Shown here piece by piece: positions 7,984 to 17,170 of a stretch of 64,000 nt of DNA (position 1 is its first letter; every line of letters starts with the position of its first letter). Source of the stretch: Pseudobdellovibrionaceae bacterium (lineage in GTDB: Bacteria > Bdellovibrionota > Bdellovibrionia > Bdellovibrionales > Bdellovibrionaceae); contig JADJYV010000013.1 in NCBI GenBank assembly GCA_016719575.1, forward strand, positions 620,001 to 684,000. The letters are read 5' to 3'. Under the pieces are notes generated by a model. It ran no database searches. It had not been told where the DNA came from and saw only the letters and a list, made by a program, of their open reading frames with translations. Both the position numbers and the translations under genes were made by a program.

Positions 7984-8961
7984 CTACTCCCAATAGCCCG
8001 GCATTACGAACATCGGCTGATTTAAGTACTGGGCCCTAAAAACTTTTTGCAGAGATGCCTCCATCGACTTATTAGCTCCTCGGCTCAAAAAATGCTCTGC
8101 AATTTCGTCCACAGAATTTAACTCGTCGTCCTCATGCTGCTCTAATAAGTCCCAAATGCCAGAGCGCTTTTTTGGTACCTCATAAATTTTATAATCAGTT
8201 CCAAGGCCTGCCGCTTCGCCAGCAATATTAAAGGCGTCCTCAAGAGTACCAATCGAGTCTGCAAAGCCTAACTTGACGGCTTGAGCCCCCGTCATCACTC
8301 TGCCATCCGCGTACTGCGAAACCACCGCTTCATCCAATTTTCGTCCTTCCATCACCGCATTTTTAAACTGCGAATAGACATCATCAATCAAATTTTGGAA
8401 CAACTCCTTTTCGTCAGGTCGCATTTCTCGATATTCGGCCCCAGAGTCTTTATATTTTCCTGATGTGATTGAGTAACGAGAAACCTTGGCCCAATCGTAG
8501 AGCTTCTGCAAATTCGCAAACTCCATTATGACACCGATAGAACCCACGAGAGCTCCCGGAGCAACGACGACCTTATCACAAGCAACTGCAGAATAATAAG
8601 CTCCGCTCGCAAGCAACCCTGATGACGAACAAATGATTGGCTTTTTTGTTTCAACGCGAACTCGTTTAATAGCTTCGTAGATCTCTTGCGAAGGACCCAC
8701 GGCACCTCCGGGAGAGTTGATATTAATTACGATCGCCTTGATGTGATCATCATTTTTATATTTTTTGAGTTTTTTAAGAAACTTTTTACCGTTCATAATA
8801 ACTCCTTCGAGATCTAGTTGAAGGATATTATTTTTAGAAACTAAAACGGCTGGTGCATCGTCTCCTCTGTCGGCAATTAAGTTTCCGGCCCACCGAAAAA
8901 TACTTACCAAACCAACAATAACCAAAATCACCACAACAAATCGAACAAAAGGACTTTTCAT
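7984..8961 (-). CDS. sppA: Signal peptide peptidase SppA (S49 family)
   Basis: This 325-residue protein has one N-terminal membrane anchor (residues 5-25) and a single S49 protease domain, the short SppA form. The nucleophile is Ser119 in LASGAYY and the general base is probably Lys171 in SGKYKDSG. It degrades signal peptides left in the membrane. GGAG five bases before the ATG is a good ribosome binding site. A strong terminator for rpsA lies directly upstream, so sppA needs its own promoter in the short gap or depends on read-through. It leads the sppA-HIT-rhomboid group. Confidence 0.94.
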   Translation of the reverse strand: MKSPFVRFVVVILVIVGLVSIFRWAGNLIADRGDDAPAVLVSKNNILQLDLEGVIMNGKKFLKKLKKYKNDDHIKAIVININSPGGAVGPSQEIYEAIKRVRVETKKPIICSSSGLLASGAYYSAVACDKVVVAPGALVGSIGVIMEFANLQKLYDWAKVSRYSITSGKYKDSGAEYREMRPDEKELFQNLIDDVYSQFKNAVMEGRKLDEAVVSQYADGRVMTGAQAVKLGFADSIGTLEDAFNIAGEAAGLGTDYKIYEVPKKRSGIWDLLEQHEDDELNSVDEIAEHFLSRGANKSMEASLQKVFRAQYLNQPMFVMPGYWE

Positions 8962-8994
8962 ATGAACTCCATTAGGTTTCCTATTGTAGCAGTC

Positions 8995-9028
8995 AAAAAA
9001 AAAAGGAGTCCATTCGGACTCCTCTTTT
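8995..9028 (-). terminator. Strong intrinsic terminator after rpsA
   Basis: GGAGTCC (9005-9011) and GGACTCC (9016-9022) form a perfect stem with a 4-base loop. On the minus strand it is followed by a run of ten T (8995-9004), a textbook terminator 32 bases after the rpsA stop. On the plus strand TCTTTTTG follows, so it may work both ways. Confidence 0.9.
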
Positions 9029-9053
9029 TGTGCCTCGCGGTATCGCTTAGCTA

Positions 9054-10853
9054 CTAACTCTTGCCTTCGGTCTTCATGCTTTTAAGTTGATCTGCAAACA
9101 AATCACCCAAAGTTGATTTAGACGTTGCTGTTGCCTTTTTCACATAATCCTCAACATCCGCTTTTGATTCGCGAAGTTTGATGAGTTTAGAAGAAAGACC
9201 AATTTTGCGAGCATCTTTATCAATTGAAATGACTTCTGCCTTCAAAACTGAACCTGGCTTAACAAAATCTTCAGTCGTGTTGATTTTATCAGTAGTCAAT
9301 TCAGAAATATGAATCAAACCCTCGATATCAGACTCAAGTTCAACAAAAGCGCCAAAGTCGGCGGTTTTTGTAACCTTAACTTCATGTTGAGTGCCGATAG
9401 CGTATTTATTTTCAATATTAGACCAAGGATCAGACTCAAGCTGCTTCACACCCAAAGAGAATCGTTCGTTTTCGATATCGACTCCCAAAACAACAGCGCG
9501 AACTTTTTGACCCTTCGCGTAGACTTCGTTTGGATGATTTACACGTTTTGTCCAAGAGAAATCTGAGATGTGAACAAGTCCATCAATACCTTCTTCAATA
9601 CCAATAAAGATACCGAAATCGGTCACTGACTTCACTTCTCCCTCAATGATAGTTCCAGGAGCATAGGACTCCTTCAACTCAACCCAAGGATTTGCTTGAA
9701 GTTGCTTCATGCCCAAGCTGATACGACGATTTTCAGTATCAACCTCAAGAACAACAACCTCAACCTCTTGATCAACAGTTACAACTTGAGACGGATGCTT
9801 TACGCGTTTTGTCCAAGACATTTCTGAAACATGAATAAGCCCTTCAATGCCTTCACCGAGCTCAATAAAGGCTCCGTATTCAGCCAAAGAAACTACTTTT
9901 CCTTTTAACTTAGTACCAGGAGGATAAGAGGCTTTTACAGACTCCCATGGATCGGCATGCAATTGCTTCATGCCCAAAGAAACACGTTCTTTTTCCTGGT
10001 CATACTTAAGAACTTTAACTTGAATTTCATCGCCAACCTTCAATATTTCCGAAGGATGCTTTACCCGTCCCCATGACATATCTGTGATATGCAGAAGTCC
10101 GTCCATACCGCCCAAGTCTATGAACGCACCATAATCAGTGATGTTCTTAACAAGACCCATTACGATTGAACCCTCTTTCATAGTGTCAAGAGTTTCGGCT
10201 CTGAGACTATCACGCTCTTCTTCAAGAAGTGCGCGGCGAGAAAGAACAATGTTGCCACGTTTTTTATTGAACTTGATAACTTTGAATTTGTACTTTTTCC
10301 CAATGTAGATGTCCATGTTACGAACTGGACGCAAATCGATTTGTGAACCTGGCAAGAAGGCCTTTACGCCGATGTCGACGCTTAAACCGCCCTTAACTTT
10401 AGCCACAACAGTTCCTTCGATGACCTCTTCATTTTCAGCGGCCTTAGAAATATCAGACCATGCACGCAGCATGTCCGCCTTATCTTTAGAGAGAACAATC
10501 ATACCGTTTTCGTTTTCGATACGATCGATCAATACTTCTACCGTGTCGCCAGCTTTAACTTCTCGTACACCATCAACAACACGGAATTCGTTGATTGCAA
10601 TAAGTCCTTCAGACTTATAATTGATGTCGACAAGCACGTAATCAGACTGAACTTCGACGACTTTTCCAGTGACAACGTCACCGACCTTGAAGTCTTGCTC
10701 TTTCATAGAAGCTTCAAATAGCGAATCGAAATCGCCTTTTGCAGCTTTGTTGCCATAGATGCCAGGATTGGCTTCTATCTTAGAATCCTCCGCGTCCAAG
10801 AAAGCGAGAACTTTCTGCTTTTCAAGAGCGGCTTTGTTTAAAGTTTTACCCAT
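9054..10853 (-). CDS. rpsA: 30S ribosomal protein S1
   Basis: This 599-residue protein has six S1 RNA-binding domains at about residues 54-124, 138-207, 225-293, 310-380, 397-467 and 484-553. The later ones carry repeated motifs such as YGAFIELG, GLIHVSEMSW and KRVKHPSQ. S1 unfolds mRNA and brings it to the 30S subunit. The nearest Shine-Dalgarno-like GGAGG lies about 14 bases before the ATG, longer than usual, in keeping with the unusual initiation known for rpsA mRNAs. It is the last gene of hisC-cmk-rpsA and is closed by the hairpin at 8995-9028. Confidence 0.98.
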   Translation of the reverse strand: MGKTLNKAALEKQKVLAFLDAEDSKIEANPGIYGNKAAKGDFDSLFEASMKEQDFKVGDVVTGKVVEVQSDYVLVDINYKSEGLIAINEFRVVDGVREVKAGDTVEVLIDRIENENGMIVLSKDKADMLRAWSDISKAAENEEVIEGTVVAKVKGGLSVDIGVKAFLPGSQIDLRPVRNMDIYIGKKYKFKVIKFNKKRGNIVLSRRALLEEERDSLRAETLDTMKEGSIVMGLVKNITDYGAFIDLGGMDGLLHITDMSWGRVKHPSEILKVGDEIQVKVLKYDQEKERVSLGMKQLHADPWESVKASYPPGTKLKGKVVSLAEYGAFIELGEGIEGLIHVSEMSWTKRVKHPSQVVTVDQEVEVVVLEVDTENRRISLGMKQLQANPWVELKESYAPGTIIEGEVKSVTDFGIFIGIEEGIDGLVHISDFSWTKRVNHPNEVYAKGQKVRAVVLGVDIENERFSLGVKQLESDPWSNIENKYAIGTQHEVKVTKTADFGAFVELESDIEGLIHISELTTDKINTTEDFVKPGSVLKAEVISIDKDARKIGLSSKLIKLRESKADVEDYVKKATATSKSTLGDLFADQLKSMKTEGKS

Positions 10854-10956
10854 AGTAATAATATATACCTCCCACGTGATAGATCCTCTAAGTGGCTTGC
10901 CCTGGGTTATTAAAGGCCTTGCCGGGTCCTACCCGTTTAAATTTATGAATGTTGGT

Positions 10957-10983
10957 TGTATAGGGGGACGCGCCTTGAGTCAA
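10957..10983 (-). promoter_or_regulatory. Candidate promoter in the rpsA leader
   Basis: On the minus strand TTGACT (10983-10978) and TATACA (10962-10957) are separated by 15 bases, in the 215-base gap between cmk and rpsA. It would give rpsA its own transcript with a leader of about 100 bases. The spacer is shorter than the ideal 17, so this is only a candidate. Confidence 0.4.
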
Positions 10984-11068
10984 TGCGGAAAGCCTGGTGT
11001 TTTTAATAACTTCTGAGACTAGCCATGGCCATTCTCGACAATACGCATAATTTTGTATATTTACAGTA

Positions 11069-11731
11069 CTATTTATTCAATTTGGAGCGAACAAAGTTCT
11101 CAACACTGTCCACAACCTCTTCGAGAGCCATGTCGGTAGTATCCAAAACCAAAGCGTGAGCCGGAACTTGCAAAGGGGCGGCCTTGCGAGTTGAGTCTTG
11201 TTGATCCCGAACCTTTTGTGCCTCTTGAGTTTGGCCCTGATCCAACCCCAGCTCGGCAGCCCGTCGTGCCGCCCGGTGCTCGCTAGAAGCTGTAAGGTAA
11301 ATTTTTGCCTGCGCCTCAGGAAAGACCACAGTCCCACAATCACGCCCCTCGGCCACAAGCCCCTGCGAGCCGGAGCTGCATTTTCGTTGAGCCTCGAGCA
11401 AGGCCGTTCGCACCTCTGGATAATGAGAGATTTTACTAGCGATACTGCCTACATCTTCACGAAAAATATCATCCGTCACATCCTTCTCTTTAAAGAAGAC
11501 ATGCGTCCGAGCGTTCGCCATTTTTACGCTCCAGACTGAAGAATATGAAAGCTCAGTCAACGATTTTACATCTGAGATATCAACTTGCATTTGCAGAGCC
11601 GCATAGCCCAATCCCCGATAGAACGCACCCGTCGAAACCCATTGCCAACCTAAACGGCTTGCCAACTCTCGGCTTACGGAAGACTTTCCGGATGCTGCTG
11701 GCCCATCGATCGTTACTACCATTCCCATCAT
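11069..11731 (-). CDS. cmk: Cytidylate kinase
   Basis: This 220-residue P-loop kinase phosphorylates CMP and dCMP with ATP. The Walker A region reads GPAASGKSS near the N-terminus, and AEGRDCGTVVFP is the conserved CMP-binding segment. Length is standard. Three in-frame ATGs lie within ten bases; AGGA spacing fits the second (11728) about as well as the first. The gene follows hisC by 11 bases and precedes rpsA, the widely conserved cmk-rpsA pairing. Confidence 0.97.
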   Translation of the reverse strand: MMGMVVTIDGPAASGKSSVSRELASRLGWQWVSTGAFYRGLGYAALQMQVDISDVKSLTELSYSSVWSVKMANARTHVFFKEKDVTDDIFREDVGSIASKISHYPEVRTALLEAQRKCSSGSQGLVAEGRDCGTVVFPEAQAKIYLTASSEHRAARRAAELGLDQGQTQEAQKVRDQQDSTRKAAPLQVPAHALVLDTTDMALEEVVDSVENFVRSKLNK

Positions 11732-11742
11732 AATCCTAAACT

Positions 11743-12867
11743 CTAATTGGTTATTGGCACAATTTGCGCCAAAACCTCTTCTAATGCTTTTATTGCCGCC
11801 ACATTTTCTTCGTCAAGACCTACACTCAAACGCAAATGTGTATTGAAACCGTAGTTCTTAATCGGTCGCATGATAATACCTTTTCGCAAAAGACCTTCAT
11901 TCACTAGGCCCGCATCACGAAGGGTGTCAAACATCACGAAATTACCTTGGGATTCAATAAAAGGCAGTCCCATTTTTTGTAACTTCTCGTAGAAGTAATC
12001 AAGTCCTTTCCACACAATCTGTTGCGACGCCGCAATAAATTCTTGATCTTGCAAAGCAGCAACGGCGGCAACCTGAGCCAAATCATTGACATTGAAGGGT
12101 TTGCGCACGCGATTAAAAATCTCTATGACTTCTTTAGGGCCAACCATCGCACCTAATCGAAGACCTGCTAAGCCATAGATCTTCGAGAAGGTCCTTAGTG
12201 CAATCACGTTGTTGTATTGACGAATATAATCATCCGCATTTTTATAGTCTTTAGCTCGAACAAACTCGTTATAGGCTTCGTCAAAAACAATCAGGACGTC
12301 TTCGCGTCCACCCATTTTTTGTAAAAACTCAGAAACCTCCACATGACTGATATAAGTACCCGTGGGATTATTCGGGTTTGCAATAAAGATCAGTTTTATT
12401 TTCATTTCAGGATGCTTAAAAAAATAATCGGCCATAGCCTTCAAGTCGAACTTAAATCCCTCTTTCATTGCAACCTTGTGCACTTTAGCGCGATTGGCTT
12501 GAGCACTAATTTCATAAGCCGAAAAAGCAGATTCTGAAGTTAAAACACCATCCCCAGCTTCACAATAAAGCCGAACTAGAATGTCAATCAGCTCATCCGA
12601 TCCGTTGCCAAATCCAATTTGTTCCTTTGGAAAGTTCCACTTCGCCGCCACGATACTCAACAACTCGTAAGCCCCAGGGTCTGGATAACGATGTTGTTGC
12701 TGTAAAAGATTCTTGATTGCCGCAACAGCTTTTGGACTGGGTCCAAGGGGATTTTCGTTGCTCGCCAGCTTAATGACTTTGGTAAGTCCATATTCTCGTT
12801 GAGTTTCTGAGATGGGTTTGCCCGGTTTATAAGGAATCAAGCTCGCAATTTCTGGAGAAACTTTCAC
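11743..12867 (-). CDS. hisC: Histidinol-phosphate aminotransferase family (class I/II PLP aminotransferase)
   Basis: About 374 residues, fold type I PLP enzyme. Conserved motifs are SNENPLGPS near the N-terminus, ANPNNPTGT, FDEAYNEF, and TFSKIYGLAGLRLG, where the Lys binds PLP. It transfers an amino group to imidazole-acetol phosphate or, in the HisC2-type subgroup, to aromatic keto acids. The frame is open to an ATG at 12963, but AAGGGG about six bases before the GTG at 12867 and the family length favour the later start. Position directly before cmk-rpsA recalls the aromatic supraoperon of proteobacteria, hinting at aromatic amino-acid aminotransferase activity. Confidence 0.9.
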   Translation of the reverse strand: MKVSPEIASLIPYKPGKPISETQREYGLTKVIKLASNENPLGPSPKAVAAIKNLLQQQHRYPDPGAYELLSIVAAKWNFPKEQIGFGNGSDELIDILVRLYCEAGDGVLTSESAFSAYEISAQANRAKVHKVAMKEGFKFDLKAMADYFFKHPEMKIKLIFIANPNNPTGTYISHVEVSEFLQKMGGREDVLIVFDEAYNEFVRAKDYKNADDYIRQYNNVIALRTFSKIYGLAGLRLGAMVGPKEVIEIFNRVRKPFNVNDLAQVAAVAALQDQEFIAASQQIVWKGLDYFYEKLQKMGLPFIESQGNFVMFDTLRDAGLVNEGLLRKGIIMRPIKNYGFNTHLRLSVGLDEENVAAIKALEEVLAQIVPITN

Positions 12868-12969
12868 GGGGGCCCCTTTCGGACTACCTTTTAGGCAGTC
12901 TTTTGGATATATTGGTCTTCTTAAAGACACCTTGCTTTTAACAACACTTGTACAAATATTCAAGGACCC

Positions 12970-14334
12970 ATGGCTCTAGCGGAATCGGATGTTACATTAG
13001 CTCTCTATGTTGGGGAATCCTTTGCGGAAGTTCATCTGAGGGACCAGAACAAAACCCACAGCTTTCATCGTTGGTACCTCGGAAAAGAAGGACTTCGAGC
13101 CGGGCTCACTAAAATTCTTAAAGACTCTGGATTTCAAAAGCTCACCAAGGCAATTGTCGCTTCGCGCTTTCCAGAAAAAATTCTTTCTTATCGCCTGGGC
13201 GGAAGCGTCGCCGTCCTCACTACCGAAGGCTTTGAGAGCTGGCCCCGATCGAGACAACCCTTCGCCTTAAAGTTAGCACCCCTCTCATCTCTGGATTTGC
13301 ATTTTTCTGTCAGCGAACGCATTTCAAGCAATGGTGACATAGAAAAAGAACCCTCAGAGTCTGAAGTTGCAGACATCATCGAAAAATTAAAGCTTAAACA
13401 AGCTAAACGAGTTTGCATTCACTTTTTAAATGCTAACAAAAACTCATCTAATCAGGAAAAAGTCAAAGCAGCCCTCCTACGCGAAAACTTTGAGGTCTTT
13501 ACTCCAGACGGTGCCCCCCCCGAAATGGACGAAGCCGCTCTTTGGCGCAGAAACATTTTGAATGCCTCCTTGTGTGGTACTTTTTCAGAAGTTCAAGAAG
13601 AAATTAATTTAGCCCTTCAGCCTTATCTTTCAGAGGGCGAGCGGGCGATTTTTCTTTCGGGCGATGGTCATCGCTTTGATAAAGAGTGTCGCTACCACCT
13701 GAACAGTCTTTGGGGGGCCTCTTATGCCTGGGCCCAAAATTTAAAACGCTCAGAATCTTTTGACATTGTCTATTTCGGGCTTGAGCAGTTTTGTCTTTTA
13801 TCCCCACAAAATAAGACCTCCTATTGGCAGAGCCCTTGGGGAAAAGTTTCTAACAATCGGGTTCAAAACCACCTCTTGTGTTTACAACCAACAACAGCGA
13901 TAGAGCTCTCTATGTGGAACGAACTTGGTTTTTCAAAGAATCACCTGGGCTACGAACCTGGGCCGATGTTTTTAGGTCGTGGGCAACTTCCTACTTTATT
14001 AGACTTATGGGCCACAGAAGCAAGTGATATAAAAGGCCTCGAAGAACGAGTTTCTCTTCAGGGAATACAAAAGTTTAAAAATCAAATGTGGGCACTCAAT
14101 AAGTCCGCATTAACTCCACTCGACTCAGATGAAAACGTTTTACGAACACTTCGCCAAAATGCCATAAGAACTCTTTGCGCCGATATTGTTATAAACGCGG
14201 AGCAAAAGTCTCTTTACTGTTTAGGAGCTCTTGCTCCAATTTTTGGGGCCGAACTCAAAACATCTCTGAGTGAATTCAATATTAAAATTTTACCTGATGA
14301 CACAACTTCTTCGCTCATAGGTCAGGAGAAATAA
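12970..14334 (+). CDS. Degenerate hydantoinase/oxoprolinase A-like protein
   Basis: A 454-residue protein with remote but visible likeness to HyuA ATPases. The stretch ILSYRLGGSVAVLTTEGF matches the HyuA segment in which the family reads ALVTTxGF, and the later EPGPMFLGRGQLPTLLDLW matches the GPACYGRGGPxTxTDA region. The N-terminal phosphate loop GGTFTD has decayed to GESFAEV, and the TDA motif is lost. HyuA proteins are usually near 690 residues, so this one is also much shorter. It overlaps the following HyuB-like gene by one base (TAATG). Loss of ATPase activity is likely; the function is unknown. Confidence 0.65.
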   Translation: MALAESDVTLALYVGESFAEVHLRDQNKTHSFHRWYLGKEGLRAGLTKILKDSGFQKLTKAIVASRFPEKILSYRLGGSVAVLTTEGFESWPRSRQPFALKLAPLSSLDLHFSVSERISSNGDIEKEPSESEVADIIEKLKLKQAKRVCIHFLNANKNSSNQEKVKAALLRENFEVFTPDGAPPEMDEAALWRRNILNASLCGTFSEVQEEINLALQPYLSEGERAIFLSGDGHRFDKECRYHLNSLWGASYAWAQNLKRSESFDIVYFGLEQFCLLSPQNKTSYWQSPWGKVSNNRVQNHLLCLQPTTAIELSMWNELGFSKNHLGYEPGPMFLGRGQLPTLLDLWATEASDIKGLEERVSLQGIQKFKNQMWALNKSALTPLDSDENVLRTLRQNAIRTLCADIVINAEQKSLYCLGALAPIFGAELKTSLSEFNIKILPDDTTSSLIGQEK

Positions 14335-15695
14335 TGCAATCGAGTTGGATCCATGACCTGACTGATCTATTTTTAGCAAAAGAGGCAAGTACCGCTCTTG
14401 TTACAAGTGACGGCGATATCCTTTTTGCAAAATCAAATTTAGAATTCGAATGCACAAGCTTTCAGTCCATAGTCGAATACTCCCTAAAGCATATTGCACT
14501 CAGACCCGGAGATATTCTCATAACGAATGATCCCTATATTGGTGGAACTTTTTTGCATCGCTATACTTTTTTGATCCCCTTAACTGCGCCATCCCCTAAC
14601 TCGAATAGCCTCATTCTGTGCGTGCGCCGAGAGAACTCGCCTCGTCTTTGTCCGGCAAAAAAAATTGACGACGAAGGTTTAAGAATTCCACCGACTCCTA
14701 TCCTACAAAATGGAAACATCATCACACCGATTATAGATGCCATAGCGGCACATCCCCTTTGTCCAGAGAGTTTTAAAAACTGGATCGACCTTTCAATTCG
14801 CGACTTGCAGGAACACTTTAAAAAGTGGAAGAGCTTAGAAAAAAATCTATCCGTTCATTTTTCAAATCAACAAATAAAAAAAGCCCTTTCCGATTCAAGA
14901 AAATTTGCGATCGAAAAAATCGCGGAAAAAACTCAAGGGGAAGGCCGCAGCGAAGTTCTTCTTGATACTGGTGAAGTATTAAAACTTCGCCTCGAAGTGC
15001 GTGACGGACAAGCAAAGGCAGATTTTGGCGGCACGAGTCCTGGCCTGCAGACCTTTATTTCTGACAGCACAACCCTTGGCGCCTGTTATGATGTGATATC
15101 TGAATTTTACGGCTTAAATCTTCTCAAGAACTCAGGTACTTTTTCGATCCTGCAGGTCGTGAAACCATCTGGGTGCTTTCTAAATGCTAAGTTTCCACAA
15201 CCAACAAACCGCGGGCTACAATCGGGAGTTTCGGCAGTCAAGTTGGCTATGAATATGGCCCTCAGGCAGATTGTCAAAAACCAAGAATGCCTAAAGACAG
15301 AAAGTGATGTCCGGATCGAAATGGTCTTTAGCAAAGATCGGCGCTGGTTTAGTCAGTGGTCAGCCGAATCTGTTTGCGAATCCTTTAGCCTCCAAAAGAC
15401 CGAAACCAACTACCCCATTAAGTTTTTGAAGTTGGAAAAATCCAACGAGAAAAGCCATTTGCATATCGAATTTAAGACTCTCGAGCCCTGTCAGATAAGG
15501 TGGAATTCGGATTTCTCAGTTCATCCTTTAAAGCCCCCGACTCCCTGGAAGCCCACAGCCTCGAGCCTGTTAGAAGTCCTTGATCAAAATCAAGAGTGGA
15601 CGAAATTGCCATCCTATGGCATCAGCGATTTGGCCCCGGGAGTTCAGGTCCGAGTTCGAATGTGGGGGCATTTTGAGTCTAATGCAAAGCCCTAG
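14334..15695 (+). CDS. Degenerate hydantoinase/oxoprolinase B-like protein
   Basis: A 453-residue protein recognisable as HyuB-like from several motifs in order: GDILITNDPYIGGTF (family: GDxxxxNDPYxGGTHLPD), ADFGGTSPG (family: DFxGTSPQ), and SGCFLNAKFPQPTNRG (family: Gxxxxxxx PAPxxxG). The HLPD metal-binding piece is altered to FLHRY, and the protein is shorter than typical HyuB. HyuA/HyuB pairs perform ATP-dependent opening of cyclic amides such as hydantoins or 5-oxoproline. Here both halves are eroded yet intact as reading frames and translationally coupled, suggesting a retained, altered role. Confidence 0.7.
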   Translation: MQSSWIHDLTDLFLAKEASTALVTSDGDILFAKSNLEFECTSFQSIVEYSLKHIALRPGDILITNDPYIGGTFLHRYTFLIPLTAPSPNSNSLILCVRRENSPRLCPAKKIDDEGLRIPPTPILQNGNIITPIIDAIAAHPLCPESFKNWIDLSIRDLQEHFKKWKSLEKNLSVHFSNQQIKKALSDSRKFAIEKIAEKTQGEGRSEVLLDTGEVLKLRLEVRDGQAKADFGGTSPGLQTFISDSTTLGACYDVISEFYGLNLLKNSGTFSILQVVKPSGCFLNAKFPQPTNRGLQSGVSAVKLAMNMALRQIVKNQECLKTESDVRIEMVFSKDRRWFSQWSAESVCESFSLQKTETNYPIKFLKLEKSNEKSHLHIEFKTLEPCQIRWNSDFSVHPLKPPTPWKPTASSLLEVLDQNQEWTKLPSYGISDLAPGVQVRVRMWGHFESNAKP

Positions 15696-15700
15696 ACTTG

Positions 15701-16906
15701 CTAAAGAATTTTTCCACCAGCTTTTATAAGCGCCTGTTTAATTTTTTCAATATGTTCGGGGCTGCTGGTTTCAAGAACAAAATCAACTCTGGTTTCGCGC
15801 AAAAAAAGTCCCTGAGAAATTCGGTCGTGATGAACCTCAAGAATATTGGCCTTTTGTTCGGCGATGGCACGAGTCAGTCGATTCAAACTTCCTGGCAAGT
15901 CATCAACGACAACAGAGAGTTCAATGAGGCGACCTCGCTTTAACTGCCCCTTATCAATAATTTTTGCGATCACATTCAAATCGACATTGCCGCCGCTAAG
16001 AATAATACAAGATTTTTTTCCTAATTTCAGGTTTCTATTCATTGCGGCTGCCATGGCTGCCGCCCCGGAGCCTTCGCAAAGAGTCTTTGCCCTCTCTAGT
16101 AAAAATACCATGGCCTCAGCAAGCTCATCATCAGAAACAGTCACGACCTCGTCGACATTTTTTGAAATAAAATTATCATAGATAATTTTCGACGGAGTTT
16201 TAATCGCAATCCCATCCGCAATTGTTGAAATTCGCTTTTTTTGCGTGTCTAAAGACTGCTTGTGGAACAGCTGCGACATGCCTGATGCCTGATCTGACTG
16301 AACGCCAATAATTTTGATCTTTGGATTTAGGGCCTTGAGCACGGTGGAGATACCACTGATTAAGCCACCACCGCCAATTGGGATAACTACCGAGTCCAGA
16401 TCTGAAACCTCTTCGTGAATCTCTAAACCAATTGTTCCTTGTCCGGCGATGATATGAGCATCCTCGTACGGATGAACAAAAACATAACCATGTTCTTTTT
16501 CGAGGGCGCGAGCATGTTCATAGGCATCGTCATAAATTTCGCCTTTTAAAATGACATTAGCTCCATACCCAATCGTGGCATTTACTTTTGTGAGAGGCGC
16601 ATTTTCTGGCATGACGATGGTGGATTTGACTCCGGCCAGAGTGGCGCTCAAGGCCACTCCCTGAGCATGATTCCCTGCAGAGCTTGCAACCACGCCTCGT
16701 TTTTTTTCGTCGCTAGTCAGGTTCATCATCTTATTGTAGGCGCCACGAATTTTGAAGCTGCCCGTGCGCTGGGTGTTTTCAAACTTAAAAAAAATATCTC
16801 TCCCAAGTAACTTAGAGGCACTTACAGAAATATCCATTTCTGTCTTTTTTGAAATCTCGTTTAAAACTTTTCGGGCCTTCTCTATATCTGTAAGACTGAC
16901 CTTCAT
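15701..16906 (-). CDS. ilvA: Threonine ammonia-lyase (threonine dehydratase) with ACT domain
   Basis: This 401-residue fold-type II PLP enzyme converts threonine to 2-oxobutyrate, the first step towards isoleucine. The PLP lysine is in SFKIRGAYNK and the substrate/phosphate loops are ASSAGNHAQG and PIGGGGLISG. The C-terminal 70 residues (from IELSVVVDDLPGSL) form a single ACT domain, the short allosteric form rather than the long two-domain biosynthetic IlvA of E. coli. The ribosome binding site is weak. A small zinc-ribbon gene lies 9 bases upstream and may share its transcript. Confidence 0.95.
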   Translation of the reverse strand: MKVSLTDIEKARKVLNEISKKTEMDISVSASKLLGRDIFFKFENTQRTGSFKIRGAYNKMMNLTSDEKKRGVVASSAGNHAQGVALSATLAGVKSTIVMPENAPLTKVNATIGYGANVILKGEIYDDAYEHARALEKEHGYVFVHPYEDAHIIAGQGTIGLEIHEEVSDLDSVVIPIGGGGLISGISTVLKALNPKIKIIGVQSDQASGMSQLFHKQSLDTQKKRISTIADGIAIKTPSKIIYDNFISKNVDEVVTVSDDELAEAMVFLLERAKTLCEGSGAAAMAAAMNRNLKLGKKSCIILSGGNVDLNVIAKIIDKGQLKRGRLIELSVVVDDLPGSLNRLTRAIAEQKANILEVHHDRISQGLFLRETRVDFVLETSSPEHIEKIKQALIKAGGKIL

Positions 16907-16915
16907 AATTACTTT

Positions 16916-17170
16916 CTACCAATAGGCCGTTAGTCCCCAAATAGGCGGATATGATTTGTAGGGAAGCGGCGAGTTTTCATTCGACCTTTCCTCTTTTCGC
17001 CGGGGAAGGCCCATGAAGATACTTTCATCGAAATAATGAAAGGGCGCAAGATGCTTCCTGCAGTGACTGCAGGAAGCCACCAGTTGCCCCGGAGCTTCAT
17101 TTAATGTTCCACAAATGTGGCAGCGTCGAAAATGAACCTTCGTTTCCATAGTTTCTAATTTTCCTTTCAT
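16916..17170 (-). CDS. Small zinc-ribbon-like protein
   Basis: An 84-residue protein with two CxxC pairs, CHIC and CSHC, separated by about 18 residues, a typical treble-clef or ribbon zinc site. The rest is basic and Pro/Tyr-rich, ending GLTAYW. A later ATG (17152) is also possible. It sits 9 bases before ilvA, but nothing links it to isoleucine synthesis. Function unknown; nucleic-acid or protein contacts are possible for such ribbons. Confidence 0.65.
   Translation of the reverse strand: MKGKLETMETKVHFRRCHICGTLNEAPGQLVASCSHCRKHLAPFHYFDESIFMGLPRRKEERSNENSPLPYKSYPPIWGLTAYW

Noticed and set aside
12868..12963. N-terminal extension of the hisC frame to 12963
   Set aside because: Not conserved in the family; the GTG at 12867 has a better ribosome binding site.
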